This document shows positions 25,586 through 35,371 of a DNA stretch of 64,000 bases, piece by piece. Under the pieces are notes generated by a model. The model was not told the DNA's origin, did not search any database, and was given only the letters and a program-made list of their open reading frames with translations. Each line of letters starts with the position of its first letter. Positions within the stretch are counted from its first letter, which is position 1. The translations under genes were made by a program, and so were the position numbers. Source of the DNA: Bin55 sp965116055 (GTDB lineage: Bacteria > Pseudomonadota > Gammaproteobacteria > Pseudomonadales > Azotimanducaceae); contig OZ220466.1 in assembly GCA_965116055.1 (NCBI GenBank), forward strand, positions 2,604,001 to 2,668,000. The letters run 5' to 3'.

Positions 25586-27931
25586 CTAAAACGTTTGGCC
25601 GATTTCGAAACTAAAAATCTCCGTTTCATCAAACTCGTTATCGTTGATAGGATAGCCAAGTGAAAATGACATCGGACCCATACGCGTCAACCATGATACC
25701 GCGATCCCCGTGGAACCGCGTAACTCGTCAAAGGTCGGCGCGAAACAATTCAAACTTTTTTCCGAGCAGTAATCGCTAAATACATTACCGAAATCTACGT
25801 AATAAAGTGAGCGAATTTGGCCCTTATCTTTGAGAAACGGTAAGGGAAAGATAAATTCGCTCGTGAACTCTGTCAAGATATTACCGCCAAATGGCCGCCC
25901 AGGCACATCTGAACCAAAGTTTTCTAATGATGTGCTGCGAGGCCCAAGGGAACTACGCTTATATCCTCGCACGGATCCAAATCCACCGCCATAAAAATGC
26001 TCATAGAAAGGATAGCTCGCCGTGTCGCCGTAAGCGCCGCCGTAACCTATTTTTGTATTTAATCTAATCGCAAAGTTGCGATTTAACCTAGGGATGGGGA
26101 AGTACTGTTCGTACTGCAAATTAGCGCGGAAAAATTCAAGATCGCTACCTGGTATCGCTACTTCAAGTGCAGTAACCTGCCGTGAGCCACGCGTAGCGAA
26201 GATAGCTCGATTGCGCGTATCTCTCGACCATAAGCCTTCGACCTTATAGTTCAGGAACTTTTTGCCTGCAGAGGTAATGAAGTCCTGAATTTCTGCCGCC
26301 TCGGATCCACCTTGTTCAACATCCGTGTACTCTACACGTCCTGAGATTTGCAGGCGCTTTGTTTCACCTATAGGAAAGCCGAAACGCGCTCCCGCCCCAA
26401 TAGCAGCCGTTGAAAAGGCATTGAGATTTAAGGTGCTGTAGTTGGTGTCCCGCACATATACACTCAATCCTCGGCTTACACCATCTTCCGTGAAGTAAGG
26501 ATTGACGTACGAAAATGAGAATGACTTTCGATAGTTGCTCCAATCCAAAGAAACACCGATGTTTTTGCCCGTGCCTGCGATGTTCGCCTTCTGAATTGAA
26601 GCGCCTAAGATTAACCCCGATAATTTTTGATAGCCAAGCGACCCAGTGATTGAGCCGGTCGATTGTTCTTCAATTTGAATATTCACATCAATCATACCTT
26701 CTTCGCCGGCAACTTCGGGCGTTTCAACGCTCACTTCTGAAAAGAAACCCATCCTTTCAAGCCTTACCTTGGAAAGATCAATCAAATCTGTCGAGGCCCA
26801 TGCGCCCTCAAGTTGACGCATTTCACGACGCAATACCGTATCTCGGGTAGTTGTATTACCAAAGAAATTCAACCTTCGGACGTAAGCGCGTTTACCCGTA
26901 TTTACCATAAATTTGACATTAACCAAACCGTCTTCATTGACTTCCGGCACAGCGGTCGCGGTTGCAAATGTATAGCCGTACCGGCCAAGCTCTCGCGTAA
27001 TAAGATCTTCTGTCGCAGTAAGAAGACCGCTGGAATACAGTTGACCTTTCGACACGACGATTAGTTTTTCCAGTTCCTTGGGATCGACATCGTCCAATTC
27101 GCCGACCAACCCTACCTCATTGATTAGATGTTTCTCGCCTTCGCTTATATTGATAGTGACGTAGACCTGCTTCCGGTCTGGCGTCATACTAATTTGAGTT
27201 GAGTTTATCTTGAATTCGATATAACCTCGATCAGTATAGAATGCTTCAATGGTCTCTAAATCGCCTTGCAGTTTCTCGCGCGAATAACGGTTTTCACCGC
27301 TAATAAAACCGAGTAGCGTAGGTTGTTTCAACTCCATTTGTTCCAGCAACGTCGCTGTATCGAAAACTTTGTTTCCGACAAACGCGATTTGCACGATCCT
27401 CGCTCGTTTGCCTTCCTCAACTTCGATCTCAATGGTAACCCGATTGCGGGGTAGCACGTCAATATCGGTGTCGATAGTGGCAGTGTACTGCCCCTGCGCT
27501 ACATACTGTCGAATGAGTTCAATCCGCACACGATCAAGGGTCGCTTGTTTAAATATCTCGCCTTCTCGCAATCCTTCGGCCGCCAGCCCTTCCAATAACG
27601 CTTCAGTGGGCACCGCTTTGTTCCCGCTGATCTCAATCGACACAATAGAAGGTCGTTCTGCAACCTCAACAAGCAGAATATCTCCATCGCGATTAATGGC
27701 TACATCTTTGAAGTAGCCGGTCTTAAATAACTCGCGAACCGTTGCTCGAACCGATTGCGGAATCGCCGTATCGCCAATGTCAATGCTCATGGCATTAAAC
27801 ACCGTTCCGGGCGTTACGCGCAGTAAACCTTGCACCCGGATGTCGGACACTTCAAAACTATAGTTACCGAGCGCGCTTGAACACCCACATGCAATGAGAA
27901 GCCCAATGACGAGTTTGAATCGTTTAATCAA
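25586..27931 (-). CDS. bamA: Outer membrane assembly factor BamA (Omp85)
   Basis: A 781-residue central subunit of the BAM complex that inserts beta-barrel proteins into the outer membrane. A signal peptide ends around SSALGN. Five POTRA domains follow (about residues 23-420; first FEVSDIRVQGLLRV, later LNFFGNTTTRD), then the 16-stranded barrel with the conserved loop-6 motif SVRGYKRSSLGP and a C-terminal EIGQTF with terminal Phe. It lies 204 bases downstream of rseP. The next gene on its strand is the giant surface protein rather than skp, and that protein is a plausible BAM client. Confidence 0.97.
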   Translation of the reverse strand: MIKRFKLVIGLLIACGCSSALGNYSFEVSDIRVQGLLRVTPGTVFNAMSIDIGDTAIPQSVRATVRELFKTGYFKDVAINRDGDILLVEVAERPSIVSIEISGNKAVPTEALLEGLAAEGLREGEIFKQATLDRVRIELIRQYVAQGQYTATIDTDIDVLPRNRVTIEIEVEEGKRARIVQIAFVGNKVFDTATLLEQMELKQPTLLGFISGENRYSREKLQGDLETIEAFYTDRGYIEFKINSTQISMTPDRKQVYVTINISEGEKHLINEVGLVGELDDVDPKELEKLIVVSKGQLYSSGLLTATEDLITRELGRYGYTFATATAVPEVNEDGLVNVKFMVNTGKRAYVRRLNFFGNTTTRDTVLRREMRQLEGAWASTDLIDLSKVRLERMGFFSEVSVETPEVAGEEGMIDVNIQIEEQSTGSITGSLGYQKLSGLILGASIQKANIAGTGKNIGVSLDWSNYRKSFSFSYVNPYFTEDGVSRGLSVYVRDTNYSTLNLNAFSTAAIGAGARFGFPIGETKRLQISGRVEYTDVEQGGSEAAEIQDFITSAGKKFLNYKVEGLWSRDTRNRAIFATRGSRQVTALEVAIPGSDLEFFRANLQYEQYFPIPRLNRNFAIRLNTKIGYGGAYGDTASYPFYEHFYGGGFGSVRGYKRSSLGPRSTSLENFGSDVPGRPFGGNILTEFTSEFIFPLPFLKDKGQIRSLYYVDFGNVFSDYCSEKSLNCFAPTFDELRGSTGIAVSWLTRMGPMSFSLGYPINDNEFDETEIFSFEIGQTF

Positions 27932-28135
27932 GGTACCTCAATGATTATCAATGCTCCGCCTTACCAGATGAATATGCAGTAAAAGTGGTATTTCGTTGGA
28001 TTATAGACCCCACTATAAACTATAAGTTCCAAGCTTGGAGTCAACTGCAATCCCATCCCTTTCTGGTTTGGAAACTCGTACTCTCGCAAACTATTCATTA
28101 TTTAAAGAATATAAGAGAACAATCTATCTACCCTA

Positions 28136-29449
28136 TCATAAATTAACTAAACGCGAAATGTCATTATATAATGCGAAAATCATGATCGAGCCAATCACAA
28201 ATAATCCGATCCGCATCCCAATCGCCTGAACTTTGAGTGGAATTGGTTTATTCGTTAGCCACTCAAGCAGTCCGAATAAGACATGACCGCCATCCAACAT
28301 AGGAATCGGTAAGAAATTAATCAAACCTAATGCAATCGTTAACATGGCAAGCAGCATTAAATAAGGTTCAAGCCCCAACAATGCCAAATCACCAGCAAAT
28401 TCCGCAATGCGGACGGGCCCACCTAAGTTTCCTGCATGCATATCACCGACCAACATCTTGACGATAGACTCAAGTGTCAGGGCGATGTAATCGAAGGTTT
28501 TTTCAAACGCAACCGGAATCGCCGAGATTAATCCGTAGCGTACCTCCCGTCCGATCTGTGGCGAGATGCCAGCCTGTCCGAACGTTGAACCATCGTCCGC
28601 CACGATCAAGCGAGGCACCAAGCTCAATGTGACGATTTCCTCACCTCGCTCTACCGTGAGCGTAAGTTGACGCTCTGCGTGCGCTCGAACAATCGTAACG
28701 ACATCTTGCCAAGAGCTAATTTGCGTACCGTCTATCCGTGCAATGTAATCGCCAACGCGTAGCCCTGCCCTGGCTGCAGCGGAACCCGCCGAGACAAAGC
28801 CAATGTGTGCTCGCAGCTGCGGTTCAAGTCCTATAGCAAGGACAACATCCGGTTCAACTGATGTCGATAGCCAATTTACGATGGGTATCTCATATTCGCG
28901 CCGGTCGGTCAACATCGCAACAGTGCCCGTATCACCTAAACGCTCAGCCAAAGCTAAAGTAACGTCTTGCCACGAATCCACTTCACGACCATCAACACCC
29001 AAAATCTCTTCGCCTGGCCTCATGCCTGCCGCCATCGCGGGCGAAGCGGATAACACATCACCTACGTATGCATCCAACTCGCGCGTGCCCATGACGAGCA
29101 CCATATATATGATCAGAAATCCAAGCAAAAGGCTTGCGAGGGGCCCAGCCGCTGCAATAGCGACTTTACGGCTCGGTTTCGCTGCCGAAAACGCCTCCGC
29201 TAAGTTTTCTTCTTTAGGCTTTGCAGAAAATTCGTCCTCGCCTAACATGCGCACATAACCGCCGATCGGTATCGCAGCCAACTGAAATTCTGTCCCCTTT
29301 CGATCTTTAAACGACCAGAGCTTGGGACCGAAGCCGACGGAAAACGTCAGTACGCGCACACCAGACCATCGTGCGACTAAGAAATGTCCCAGTTCATGGA
29401 AGAACACAAGAATCAATATCGCAAAGATGAATGCAACGATATATATCAT
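28136..29449 (-). CDS. rseP: Site-2 intramembrane metalloprotease RseP
   Basis: A 437-residue inner-membrane zinc protease that cleaves anti-sigma factors such as RseA in the envelope stress response. The zinc motif HELGH is at residues 18-22 inside the first membrane helix. Two PDZ domains lie in the periplasmic middle (one with MAAGMRPGEEILGVDGREV, the next with ARAGLRVGDYIARIDG). The second metal motif is LPIPMLDGGH near the C-terminus. The start overlaps the cdsA stop by 4 bases. dxr, usually between cdsA and rseP in relatives, is absent. Confidence 0.95.
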   Translation of the reverse strand: MIYIVAFIFAILILVFFHELGHFLVARWSGVRVLTFSVGFGPKLWSFKDRKGTEFQLAAIPIGGYVRMLGEDEFSAKPKEENLAEAFSAAKPSRKVAIAAAGPLASLLLGFLIIYMVLVMGTRELDAYVGDVLSASPAMAAGMRPGEEILGVDGREVDSWQDVTLALAERLGDTGTVAMLTDRREYEIPIVNWLSTSVEPDVVLAIGLEPQLRAHIGFVSAGSAAARAGLRVGDYIARIDGTQISSWQDVVTIVRAHAERQLTLTVERGEEIVTLSLVPRLIVADDGSTFGQAGISPQIGREVRYGLISAIPVAFEKTFDYIALTLESIVKMLVGDMHAGNLGGPVRIAEFAGDLALLGLEPYLMLLAMLTIALGLINFLPIPMLDGGHVLFGLLEWLTNKPIPLKVQAIGMRIGLFVIGSIMIFALYNDISRLVNL

Positions 29450-30342
29450 GCAGAAGCCCCACCCGTTAATCCCGCTAACACAAGCATACTAGGCGCGACG
29501 TACACGATCGAATCGACCCTATCTAGCAAACCGCCATGCCCGGGAAGCATTCCACCTGAGTCTTTTACTTGCGCCACGCGTTTAAACATACTGGCGACTA
29601 AATCGCCTATTACAGCAAACAAAGGCGTCGCTAAACCAAGCGCCACAACGCCCACCGTTGACCAACCCAGTACGGGTTGGAGCCAAAGAAAACCTAGCAA
29701 GAGGGTTGCAATCAAGCCTATACCGTAACCACCGAAAAATCCTTCTAGGGTTTTGTTAGGCGATATCTTCCTTACCAAGGGATGTTTACCTACTGCACGA
29801 CCTACGAAGTACGCGCCGGTATCCGTGACCCATGCGACCATTAAGACAGTCAACAACCCGGCTGCGCCATAATGCTGATGCAGCGCGAACAGTGCTAGAC
29901 ACATCCCTAATAGCATCGCGAAACACGCGATGCCGAGCCAGAACCGAGTTCCTGTCGACATGTCATCAGTGACACCATGATCATTCAATTGCCGATCGGC
30001 GTAGAACTTCTGCATGCCTTCGGCAAAAATCCAACAAAAACCGAAGCTCAAGGTCGGTACTAGGAAAACGATTAAGAAAAATAAAGCACTTGTTGATGCA
30101 TCCTCCAAAAATGAAACGTCGCTCATCGCGAACACACTATAAAGAAGCACACCAAGCGTCGTATAACCCGCCTTCATGGCAAAGCGGGTTAAATTGAGAA
30201 GTGTCGCGCACTCCCATAGCAATAACCCTACTAACACAGCAAGTAGTATCGGAATAGCCCGGCCATCGTAAACAAAAACTGCCGCTAGGAGTAATGGCAC
30301 CCCAACGCCAGCGGTCATGAGACGTTTAGCTAAATTTGACAA
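29446..30342 (-). CDS. cdsA: Phosphatidate cytidylyltransferase
   Basis: An integral membrane enzyme making CDP-diacylglycerol from phosphatidate and CTP. The C-terminal signature is SPNKTLEGFFGG followed by KRVAQVKDSGGMLPGHGGLLDRVDS, with the conserved Asp residues. About eight hydrophobic segments are visible. The frame extends up to a GTG at 30405, but that start would overlap uppS by 80 bases. Family members begin just before an R-x-x-T-A segment, which here is RLMTA, so I placed the start at TTG 30342; TTG 30360 and ATG 30318 are alternatives. It overlaps rseP by 4 bases. Confidence 0.92.
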   Translation of the reverse strand: MSNLAKRLMTAGVGVPLLLAAVFVYDGRAIPILLAVLVGLLLWECATLLNLTRFAMKAGYTTLGVLLYSVFAMSDVSFLEDASTSALFFLIVFLVPTLSFGFCWIFAEGMQKFYADRQLNDHGVTDDMSTGTRFWLGIACFAMLLGMCLALFALHQHYGAAGLLTVLMVAWVTDTGAYFVGRAVGKHPLVRKISPNKTLEGFFGGYGIGLIATLLLGFLWLQPVLGWSTVGVVALGLATPLFAVIGDLVASMFKRVAQVKDSGGMLPGHGGLLDRVDSIVYVAPSMLVLAGLTGGASA

Positions 30343-31075
30343 TGCGTGCGTCTGCCGCAAGCGCGTCGCGACCGCCGAACCGCCGTAATCGCGAACTGAA
30401 ATCACAAAATGCGAATCGCAATTCTTCTACTGTAAATCCCGGCCAATAGCTATCCGCGAAGTAGAGTTCCGTATATGCTAAATCCCACAGCATGAAATTG
30501 CTAATCCGGCGCTCGCCGCCCGTCCTAATGCACAGATCTGGCGGTGGAAGGTCGCCTGTCGAAAGGTGCGAAGCAATGACCGATTCATCAATATCGTCGA
30601 CGCGAAGATGGCCTTGCCTAATAGTTCGAGCTATTTCGCGAGTCGCATTGGTAATGTCCCACCGACCACCGTAATTAAGTGCGATGTTGAGGAACAATTT
30701 CTCATGCTGCGCCGTGCGTCTTTCACTGCGCCTTAGCTTCCGTTGAATTTCTGCAGGAAACATTGATCGGTCACCGATAAACCGTACCTTCGTTTCACGT
30801 TTATCCAGTTCATGCAATTCATTGTCAAGGGTCTCCCCGATGAGACGCACGAGGAAGTCAACTTCATCTTGAGGGCGATGCCAGTTTTCCGTGCTGAACG
30901 CGAATAAGGAGAGGTAGCACACGCCCATATCCGCACACGCTTCAGCAATGATTCGCACGTTTTTAGCGCCGGCGCGATGTCCCTCATTCCGCGACAAACC
31001 CTGTGCGTCCGCCCACCGCGAATTGCCGTCCATGATAACCGCGACGTGCTGGGGAGGGTTTGATAAAGGATCCAT
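30326..31075 (-). CDS. uppS: Undecaprenyl diphosphate synthase
   Basis: A 249-residue cis-prenyltransferase extending farnesyl diphosphate to undecaprenyl diphosphate, the lipid carrier for peptidoglycan and LPS O-antigen. VAVIMDGNSRWA carries the catalytic Asp; GHRAGA, LSLFAFSTENW, LNIALNYGGRWDI and PDLCIRTGGERRISNFMLW follow in the family order. It needs isoprenoid precursors, yet the MEP genes dxr, ispD and ispF are missing from their usual positions in this block. A 202-base gap separates it from frr. Confidence 0.96.
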   Translation of the reverse strand: MDPLSNPPQHVAVIMDGNSRWADAQGLSRNEGHRAGAKNVRIIAEACADMGVCYLSLFAFSTENWHRPQDEVDFLVRLIGETLDNELHELDKRETKVRFIGDRSMFPAEIQRKLRRSERRTAQHEKLFLNIALNYGGRWDITNATREIARTIRQGHLRVDDIDESVIASHLSTGDLPPPDLCIRTGGERRISNFMLWDLAYTELYFADSYWPGFTVEELRFAFCDFSSRLRRFGGRDALAADARIVKFS

Positions 31076-31277
31076 CTATCTTTACTAGGACTCAATCCGT
31101 ATCAATCGCACTCTTTCAGGTGTTGCATGTCTCGGGCCAATGGTTCGCAAAACTAGGGCCTTAAGGTAAAACCGCCACCCACAACAGACAATCCCGTGCA
31201 TACTGCTACTAGACACTGCTTGTAGCAGAAAATTCAGAATCAAATGGGGGATATGTTTGTGCGATCGTAATGCCGCG

Positions 31278-31835
31278 TCAAAAAGTCATCAAATCGGATT
31301 CTTTAGTGGCCAAGTACTTATCGACTCGCTCAATATGCCGATTGGTAATTTCCTGCGCCTCGTTCTCACCGTCGTGACCTTCATCTTGAGTTGCAAGTTT
31401 CTCCTTGACCGATTCACGAATATCGTGTATTGCATCGCGCCGAATATTCCGCACGGCTACTCTTGCGGTCTCAGCCACAGAATGCGCTTGTTTGATTAAT
31501 ACACGGCGGTTTTCTTCGGTCAGGGGCGGTAGTTCCAACCTGATCACTTCACCGTTGTTATTCGGCGTTAGACCTAGATCCGACGCATAAATCGCTTTCT
31601 CAAGCGCTTTCAACACGCCGGCATCAAAGGGTTTAATCACGAATGTTCGGCCACCTTCGACCGAGATCGCAGCAACATGCTTCATAGGCGTTGGTGCACC
31701 GTAATAATCAATTTCAATCGGATCTAAAAAAGATGGATGTGCACGTCCGCTGCGAATGGAGGCAAACTGAACCACCAACGCCTTGACAGACTTATCCATC
31801 CGCTCGTTAGCATCGCTAAGAATTTCATCAATCAC
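31278..31835 (-). CDS. frr: Ribosome recycling factor
   Basis: Splits post-termination ribosomes together with EF-G. The start chosen is GTG at 31835: it has GGGAG eight bases upstream and gives exactly 185 residues beginning (M)IDEILSDANERMDKSV, which matches the usual RRF N-terminus and the usual length. A TTG at 31874 overlapping the pyrH stop and an ATG at 31850 are in frame but add a non-conserved leader. SIRSGRAHPSFLD, NNNGEVIRLELPPLTEENRR and the Arg-rich VAVRNIRRDA segment are family signatures. Confidence 0.95.
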   Translation of the reverse strand: MIDEILSDANERMDKSVKALVVQFASIRSGRAHPSFLDPIEIDYYGAPTPMKHVAAISVEGGRTFVIKPFDAGVLKALEKAIYASDLGLTPNNNGEVIRLELPPLTEENRRVLIKQAHSVAETARVAVRNIRRDAIHDIRESVKEKLATQDEGHDGENEAQEITNRHIERVDKYLATKESDLMTF

Positions 31836-31870
31836 GCGTCGCACTCCCATTGAATACGCGCAATACTGCT

Positions 31871-32593
31871 TCAATCCACACGAATGATGGTGCCTTCATT
31901 CGAATCATTCACTATTCTAAATAGCGCACCTTGACGGTTAAATGCGTACACGATCAACGACATGCGGTTCTCTCGGCACAACGTACTAGCGGTCGCATCA
32001 ATCACGCCCAAGCCTCTCCCGATGACCTCGTCAAAAGTCAACGATTCGAAACGTCGGGCATTGGCATGTTGTCGCGGGTCGGCATCGTAGACGCCGTCGA
32101 CCTGGGTTGCCTTGATAACCACATCAACGCCCAGTTCTATACCTCGTAAACAAGCTGCAGAATCCGTCGTAAAAAACGGGTTACCGGTACCCCCTGCACA
32201 AATAACGATTTTCCCTTGCTCCATGGCTTGCCGAGCCGCGCTAACGACATAGGTGTCGACAACGCTGGGCATGCCATGCGTCGAAAATAGGGCCGAGGGC
32301 ATACCATGCTGACGACATACATCGCGAATGGCCAACCCGTTCGCTATCGTGCCGAGCATCCCCATTTGATCCGCGGTGACCTGATCCAAACCCAAGACAC
32401 CGAGGTCGTGTTGCAATGTAACACCGCGTACGAGGTTTCCAGCCCCAACGACTATGGCGATCGCGATACCGTTGGCATGTACTGGCATGAGTTCCTCAAC
32501 CAGGTGCCGAAAAGAACCGGTATCAAACCCAGCCCCGGAGTCACCGCCAAGGGCTTCCCCCGAAACTTTTAGGAGGATACGCTTGTAAGCCAA
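31871..32593 (-). CDS. pyrH: Uridylate kinase
   Basis: A 240-residue bacterial UMP kinase of the amino-acid-kinase fold, a hexamer regulated by GTP and UTP. KRILLKVSGEALGG opens the protein, VVGAGNLVRG binds substrate, and KATQVDGVYDADPRQH is the ATP-binding segment. It lies in the conserved rpsB-tsf-pyrH-frr order, 23 bases after tsf. Confidence 0.97.
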   Translation of the reverse strand: MAYKRILLKVSGEALGGDSGAGFDTGSFRHLVEELMPVHANGIAIAIVVGAGNLVRGVTLQHDLGVLGLDQVTADQMGMLGTIANGLAIRDVCRQHGMPSALFSTHGMPSVVDTYVVSAARQAMEQGKIVICAGGTGNPFFTTDSAACLRGIELGVDVVIKATQVDGVYDADPRQHANARRFESLTFDEVIGRGLGVIDATASTLCRENRMSLIVYAFNRQGALFRIVNDSNEGTIIRVD

Positions 32594-32616
32594 GGTAGCG
32601 GACCTTGGTCAGATGC

Positions 32617-33459
32617 TTAAATGAGTTTCTGCACTTCGGCAGCAAAATCGTCCGTGCGCCTCTCAAGGCCTTCGCCAACTTGGTAACGCACAAATTGAGC
32701 GCATGCAGCTTGCCGCGCTTTGAGCATCGCCCCGACCTTTTGTTCGGGATCTTTTACAAAAGGTTGTTCGGTCAAACAAGATTCCGCACGAAACTTCCGC
32801 AATCGTCCTTCAACCATTTTTTCAATGATTTGAGCAGGCTTGCCCGAGTCTTGGGCTTGTTGCATAAGAATGTCACGTTCCTTGCTTACGACTGTTTCAG
32901 GTAAATCATCGGTGCTGACGACCAACGGCTCCGATGCCGTCACGTGCATGGCAATGTCACGCCCTGTCTGAGCGTCGCCGCGCGTCATTTCGACAAGCGC
33001 GCCGACCAATCCATTGGTGTGCAGATAAGAAGCGACAAAACCTTCCCCCGTAGCGACCAGGCGATCCGCGCGCCGCAGCGTCACGTTCTCGCCGATCGTT
33101 TGAACGAGCTCTTTCCGTAACCCATCAAGCGCTGCAAGCGCTTCTTTACCGTCAGTAAGCACAGACTTTACGACCGTATCGCAGAAAGCGCCGAATCTTT
33201 CGTTTTTCGCCGCGAAATCCGTTTCCACGTTGATTTCGACGATTGCTCCGGCCTTGCTATCCTCGGAAATTTCGATGGCAAGGCGACCTTCCGCAGCCGT
33301 TCGGTCCGCTTTTTTAGCAGCCTTTACAGCACTTTGCTTACGGATATAGTCGATCGCCTGCTCTACGTCCCAATCGCAAGCGGCCAAAGCTTTCTTGCAG
33401 TCACCGAAACCGATGCCCGTGCGTTCACGAATTTCCTTGATTTTGGCAATATCACTCAC
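32617..33459 (-). CDS. tsf: Elongation factor Ts
   Basis: A 280-residue nucleotide exchange factor for EF-Tu. The N-terminal domain has IKEIRERTGIGFGDCKKAL, with the usual TDF-type segment here as INVETDFAAKNERF, followed by two core subdomains and a C-terminal module (PFVKDPEQKVG). It follows rpsB by 50 bases and is presumably co-transcribed with it. The length is near the family norm. Confidence 0.97.
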   Translation of the reverse strand: MSDIAKIKEIRERTGIGFGDCKKALAACDWDVEQAIDYIRKQSAVKAAKKADRTAAEGRLAIEISEDSKAGAIVEINVETDFAAKNERFGAFCDTVVKSVLTDGKEALAALDGLRKELVQTIGENVTLRRADRLVATGEGFVASYLHTNGLVGALVEMTRGDAQTGRDIAMHVTASEPLVVSTDDLPETVVSKERDILMQQAQDSGKPAQIIEKMVEGRLRKFRAESCLTEQPFVKDPEQKVGAMLKARQAACAQFVRYQVGEGLERRTDDFAAEVQKLI

Positions 33460-33509
33460 AGCCGTCGCACTCCAACAAATTGATTCAAACTGTAAAAAAG
33501 AGGTTGCAA

Positions 33510-34301
33510 TTAAGCGTTATCGACTTCGTTGTCGGAACCATCCGCATCCGCAGTCGTTTCCGCATTCGCGGTCGTTTCATCAGCAACGAAATCTTCCGCG
33601 GTCACGCCGCCTTGTTCTTCAAGCGTTCGACCTTCAATAACCGCGTCCGCAACTGCCGTCACCAATAGGCTTACCGCCCGATAGGCGTCGTCGTTACCGG
33701 GAATGACCCAATCAATGCCATTGGGGTCGCTGTTGGTGTCAACAACGCCAATGATTGGAATGCCGAGCTTGTTTGCCTCGTCAACGGCAATTTTTTCATG
33801 CATGACATCAACAATGAACATGGCATCCGGTAACCCGCCCATATCTTTGATACCACCTAAACTCCGCGTGAGCTTGGCCATCTGGCGGCGTTTCAGCAAC
33901 GCTTCTTTTTTCGGCAGCAAATCGAACTGCGACATGGCGTCCTGCGTTTCCAGATCAGTCAATCGACGAATGGACTGACGGATGGTTTTGTAATTGGTGA
34001 GCATGCCACCAAGCCAACGCCGATCAACAAAGGGCATCTCTGCTCGAATAGCCTGTTCGCGAATCGTGCGCGAAGCAGCACGTTTGGTGCCTACAAACAG
34101 AATCTGCTTGTTACGACTCGCAAGCAAGCGAACGGCAGCGAGTGCCTCCTCCAGCAGCTCCATGGTACGTTCAAGATGAACGATATGTACCTTGTTGCGC
34201 GCACCGAAAATAAACGGCGCCATCTTTGGATTCCAGTAACGCGTGTGATGCCCAAAATGCACGCCGGCATCCAGCATATCGCGCAGGCCAATGTCAGCCA
34301 T
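33510..34301 (-). CDS. rpsB: 30S ribosomal protein S2
   Basis: A 263-residue S2 protein. MLDAGVHFGHHTRYWNPKM, FVGTKRAA, RWLGGMLTNYKTIRQS, and PDAMFIVDVMHEKIAVDEA-type segments are S2 signatures, as is GVVDTNSDPNGIDWVIPGNDDA. The last ~30 residues are a strongly acidic, Thr/Ala-rich tail without clear homology. It is the first gene of the long minus-strand block and is divergent from map. Confidence 0.97.
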   Translation of the reverse strand: MADIGLRDMLDAGVHFGHHTRYWNPKMAPFIFGARNKVHIVHLERTMELLEEALAAVRLLASRNKQILFVGTKRAASRTIREQAIRAEMPFVDRRWLGGMLTNYKTIRQSIRRLTDLETQDAMSQFDLLPKKEALLKRRQMAKLTRSLGGIKDMGGLPDAMFIVDVMHEKIAVDEANKLGIPIIGVVDTNSDPNGIDWVIPGNDDAYRAVSLLVTAVADAVIEGRTLEEQGGVTAEDFVADETTANAETTADADGSDNEVDNA

Positions 34302-34450
34302 AAAAGCTACTCCGGGTTAGGTTACGCCCTGCGGCGCGTTACCGTACAAGTCGCGTCGTATACGTCTATAAACGACCACCCGCAACGCGATCGTAGGTTG
34401 CACGGATAATTTTTGGCGGATCACACCGCCAATTGAGCGGCAGAATTATA
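34302..34450 (-). promoter_or_regulatory. rpsB promoter and 5' leader with hairpin
   Basis: On the minus strand a perfect TATAAT (-10) lies at 34445-34450, with a weak TTCACT-like -35 about 15 bases before it. The predicted leader is ~135 bases and contains a 7-bp stem, TTGGCGG with CCGCCAA around a 6-base loop (34413-34432). In gammaproteobacteria the rpsB leader mediates feedback by S2; whether this leader does so is inference. CGGAG precedes the ATG. Confidence 0.5.
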
Positions 34451-34536
34451 AGGAGTTGTTGTGCAAGTGAACTTATGGCCTTCCGCGCTTTCTTACTATT
34501 CACATCCTGATTGAACCCTGACTGAGCGGTAATCAC

Positions 34537-35325
34537 GTGAGCATTCGCTTGCTTAACGAGAGCGAGATCAACAAAATGCGCGTCGCTGGCAAGCTGGCCG
34601 CGAGCGTCCTCAAGATGATCGAACCACACGTACAAGCCGGCGTGAACACCGAACAACTCAATCAGATCTGTCATGACTTTATCGTAAACGACCTCAGCTG
34701 CATTCCCGCACCGCTAAATTACCGAAATGGGAGCGCACCGCCATTCCCAAAATCCATCTGTACTTCGGTGAACCATGTCGTGTGTCATGGCATACCATCG
34801 GAACGTAAGGTGCTGAAACGAGGTGATATTCTCAATATTGATATTACCGTCATTAAGGACGGTTTTCACGGCGACACGAGCAAGATGTTCACCGTCGGTA
34901 AACCCCATGTGCTCGCAAAACGTTTGATCAACGTCACGCAGGAGTGCTTATACCGAGGCATTGCACAAGTGAAACCGGGCGCGCGGCTTGGTGACATCGG
35001 TCACGCGATCCAAACCCACGCAGAGCGTGCGCGTTTTTCTGTAGTACGTGAGTTTTGCGGCCACGGCATCAACGATAAATTTCACGATGAGCCCATGGTT
35101 TTGCATTACGGCAACCCAGGCGAAGGCATCGAACTGCAGCCAGGCATGGCGTTCACAGTCGAACCCATGATCAATGCCGGTAAGCGTCACATTAAGTTAC
35201 TAGCCGACGAGTGGACTGTGGTTACGCGTGACCACCGGCTCTCGGCTCAATGGGAACATACGATTCTGGTGACCGAAACTGGATACGAAACGCTGACATT
35301 GCGCGACGAGGAGTCATTTCATTGA
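34537..35325 (+). CDS. map: Type I methionine aminopeptidase
   Basis: A 262-residue metalloprotease removing the initiator Met from nascent proteins. The pita-bread-fold metal ligands are visible: Asp in ILNIDITV, Asp in FHGDTSKMF, His in FCGHGIN, Glu in FTVEPMIN and Glu in AQWEHTILV. The His in NHVVCHGIP is also conserved. The start is GTG at 34537. It is divergent from rpsB, a common arrangement, and its stop runs into the region where glnD begins. Confidence 0.96.
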   Translation: MSIRLLNESEINKMRVAGKLAASVLKMIEPHVQAGVNTEQLNQICHDFIVNDLSCIPAPLNYRNGSAPPFPKSICTSVNHVVCHGIPSERKVLKRGDILNIDITVIKDGFHGDTSKMFTVGKPHVLAKRLINVTQECLYRGIAQVKPGARLGDIGHAIQTHAERARFSVVREFCGHGINDKFHDEPMVLHYGNPGEGIELQPGMAFTVEPMINAGKRHIKLLADEWTVVTRDHRLSAQWEHTILVTETGYETLTLRDEESFH

Positions 35326-35371
35326 CGTTTCGTTAGAGCCACTCGCGGTACTTAAACGCCGCATTCATGCT

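Noticed and set aside
31203..31228. Hairpin CTGCTAC/GTAGCAG between frr and uppS as a terminator
   Set aside because: On the transcribed (minus) strand no T run follows the stem, so it is not a convincing intrinsic terminator.
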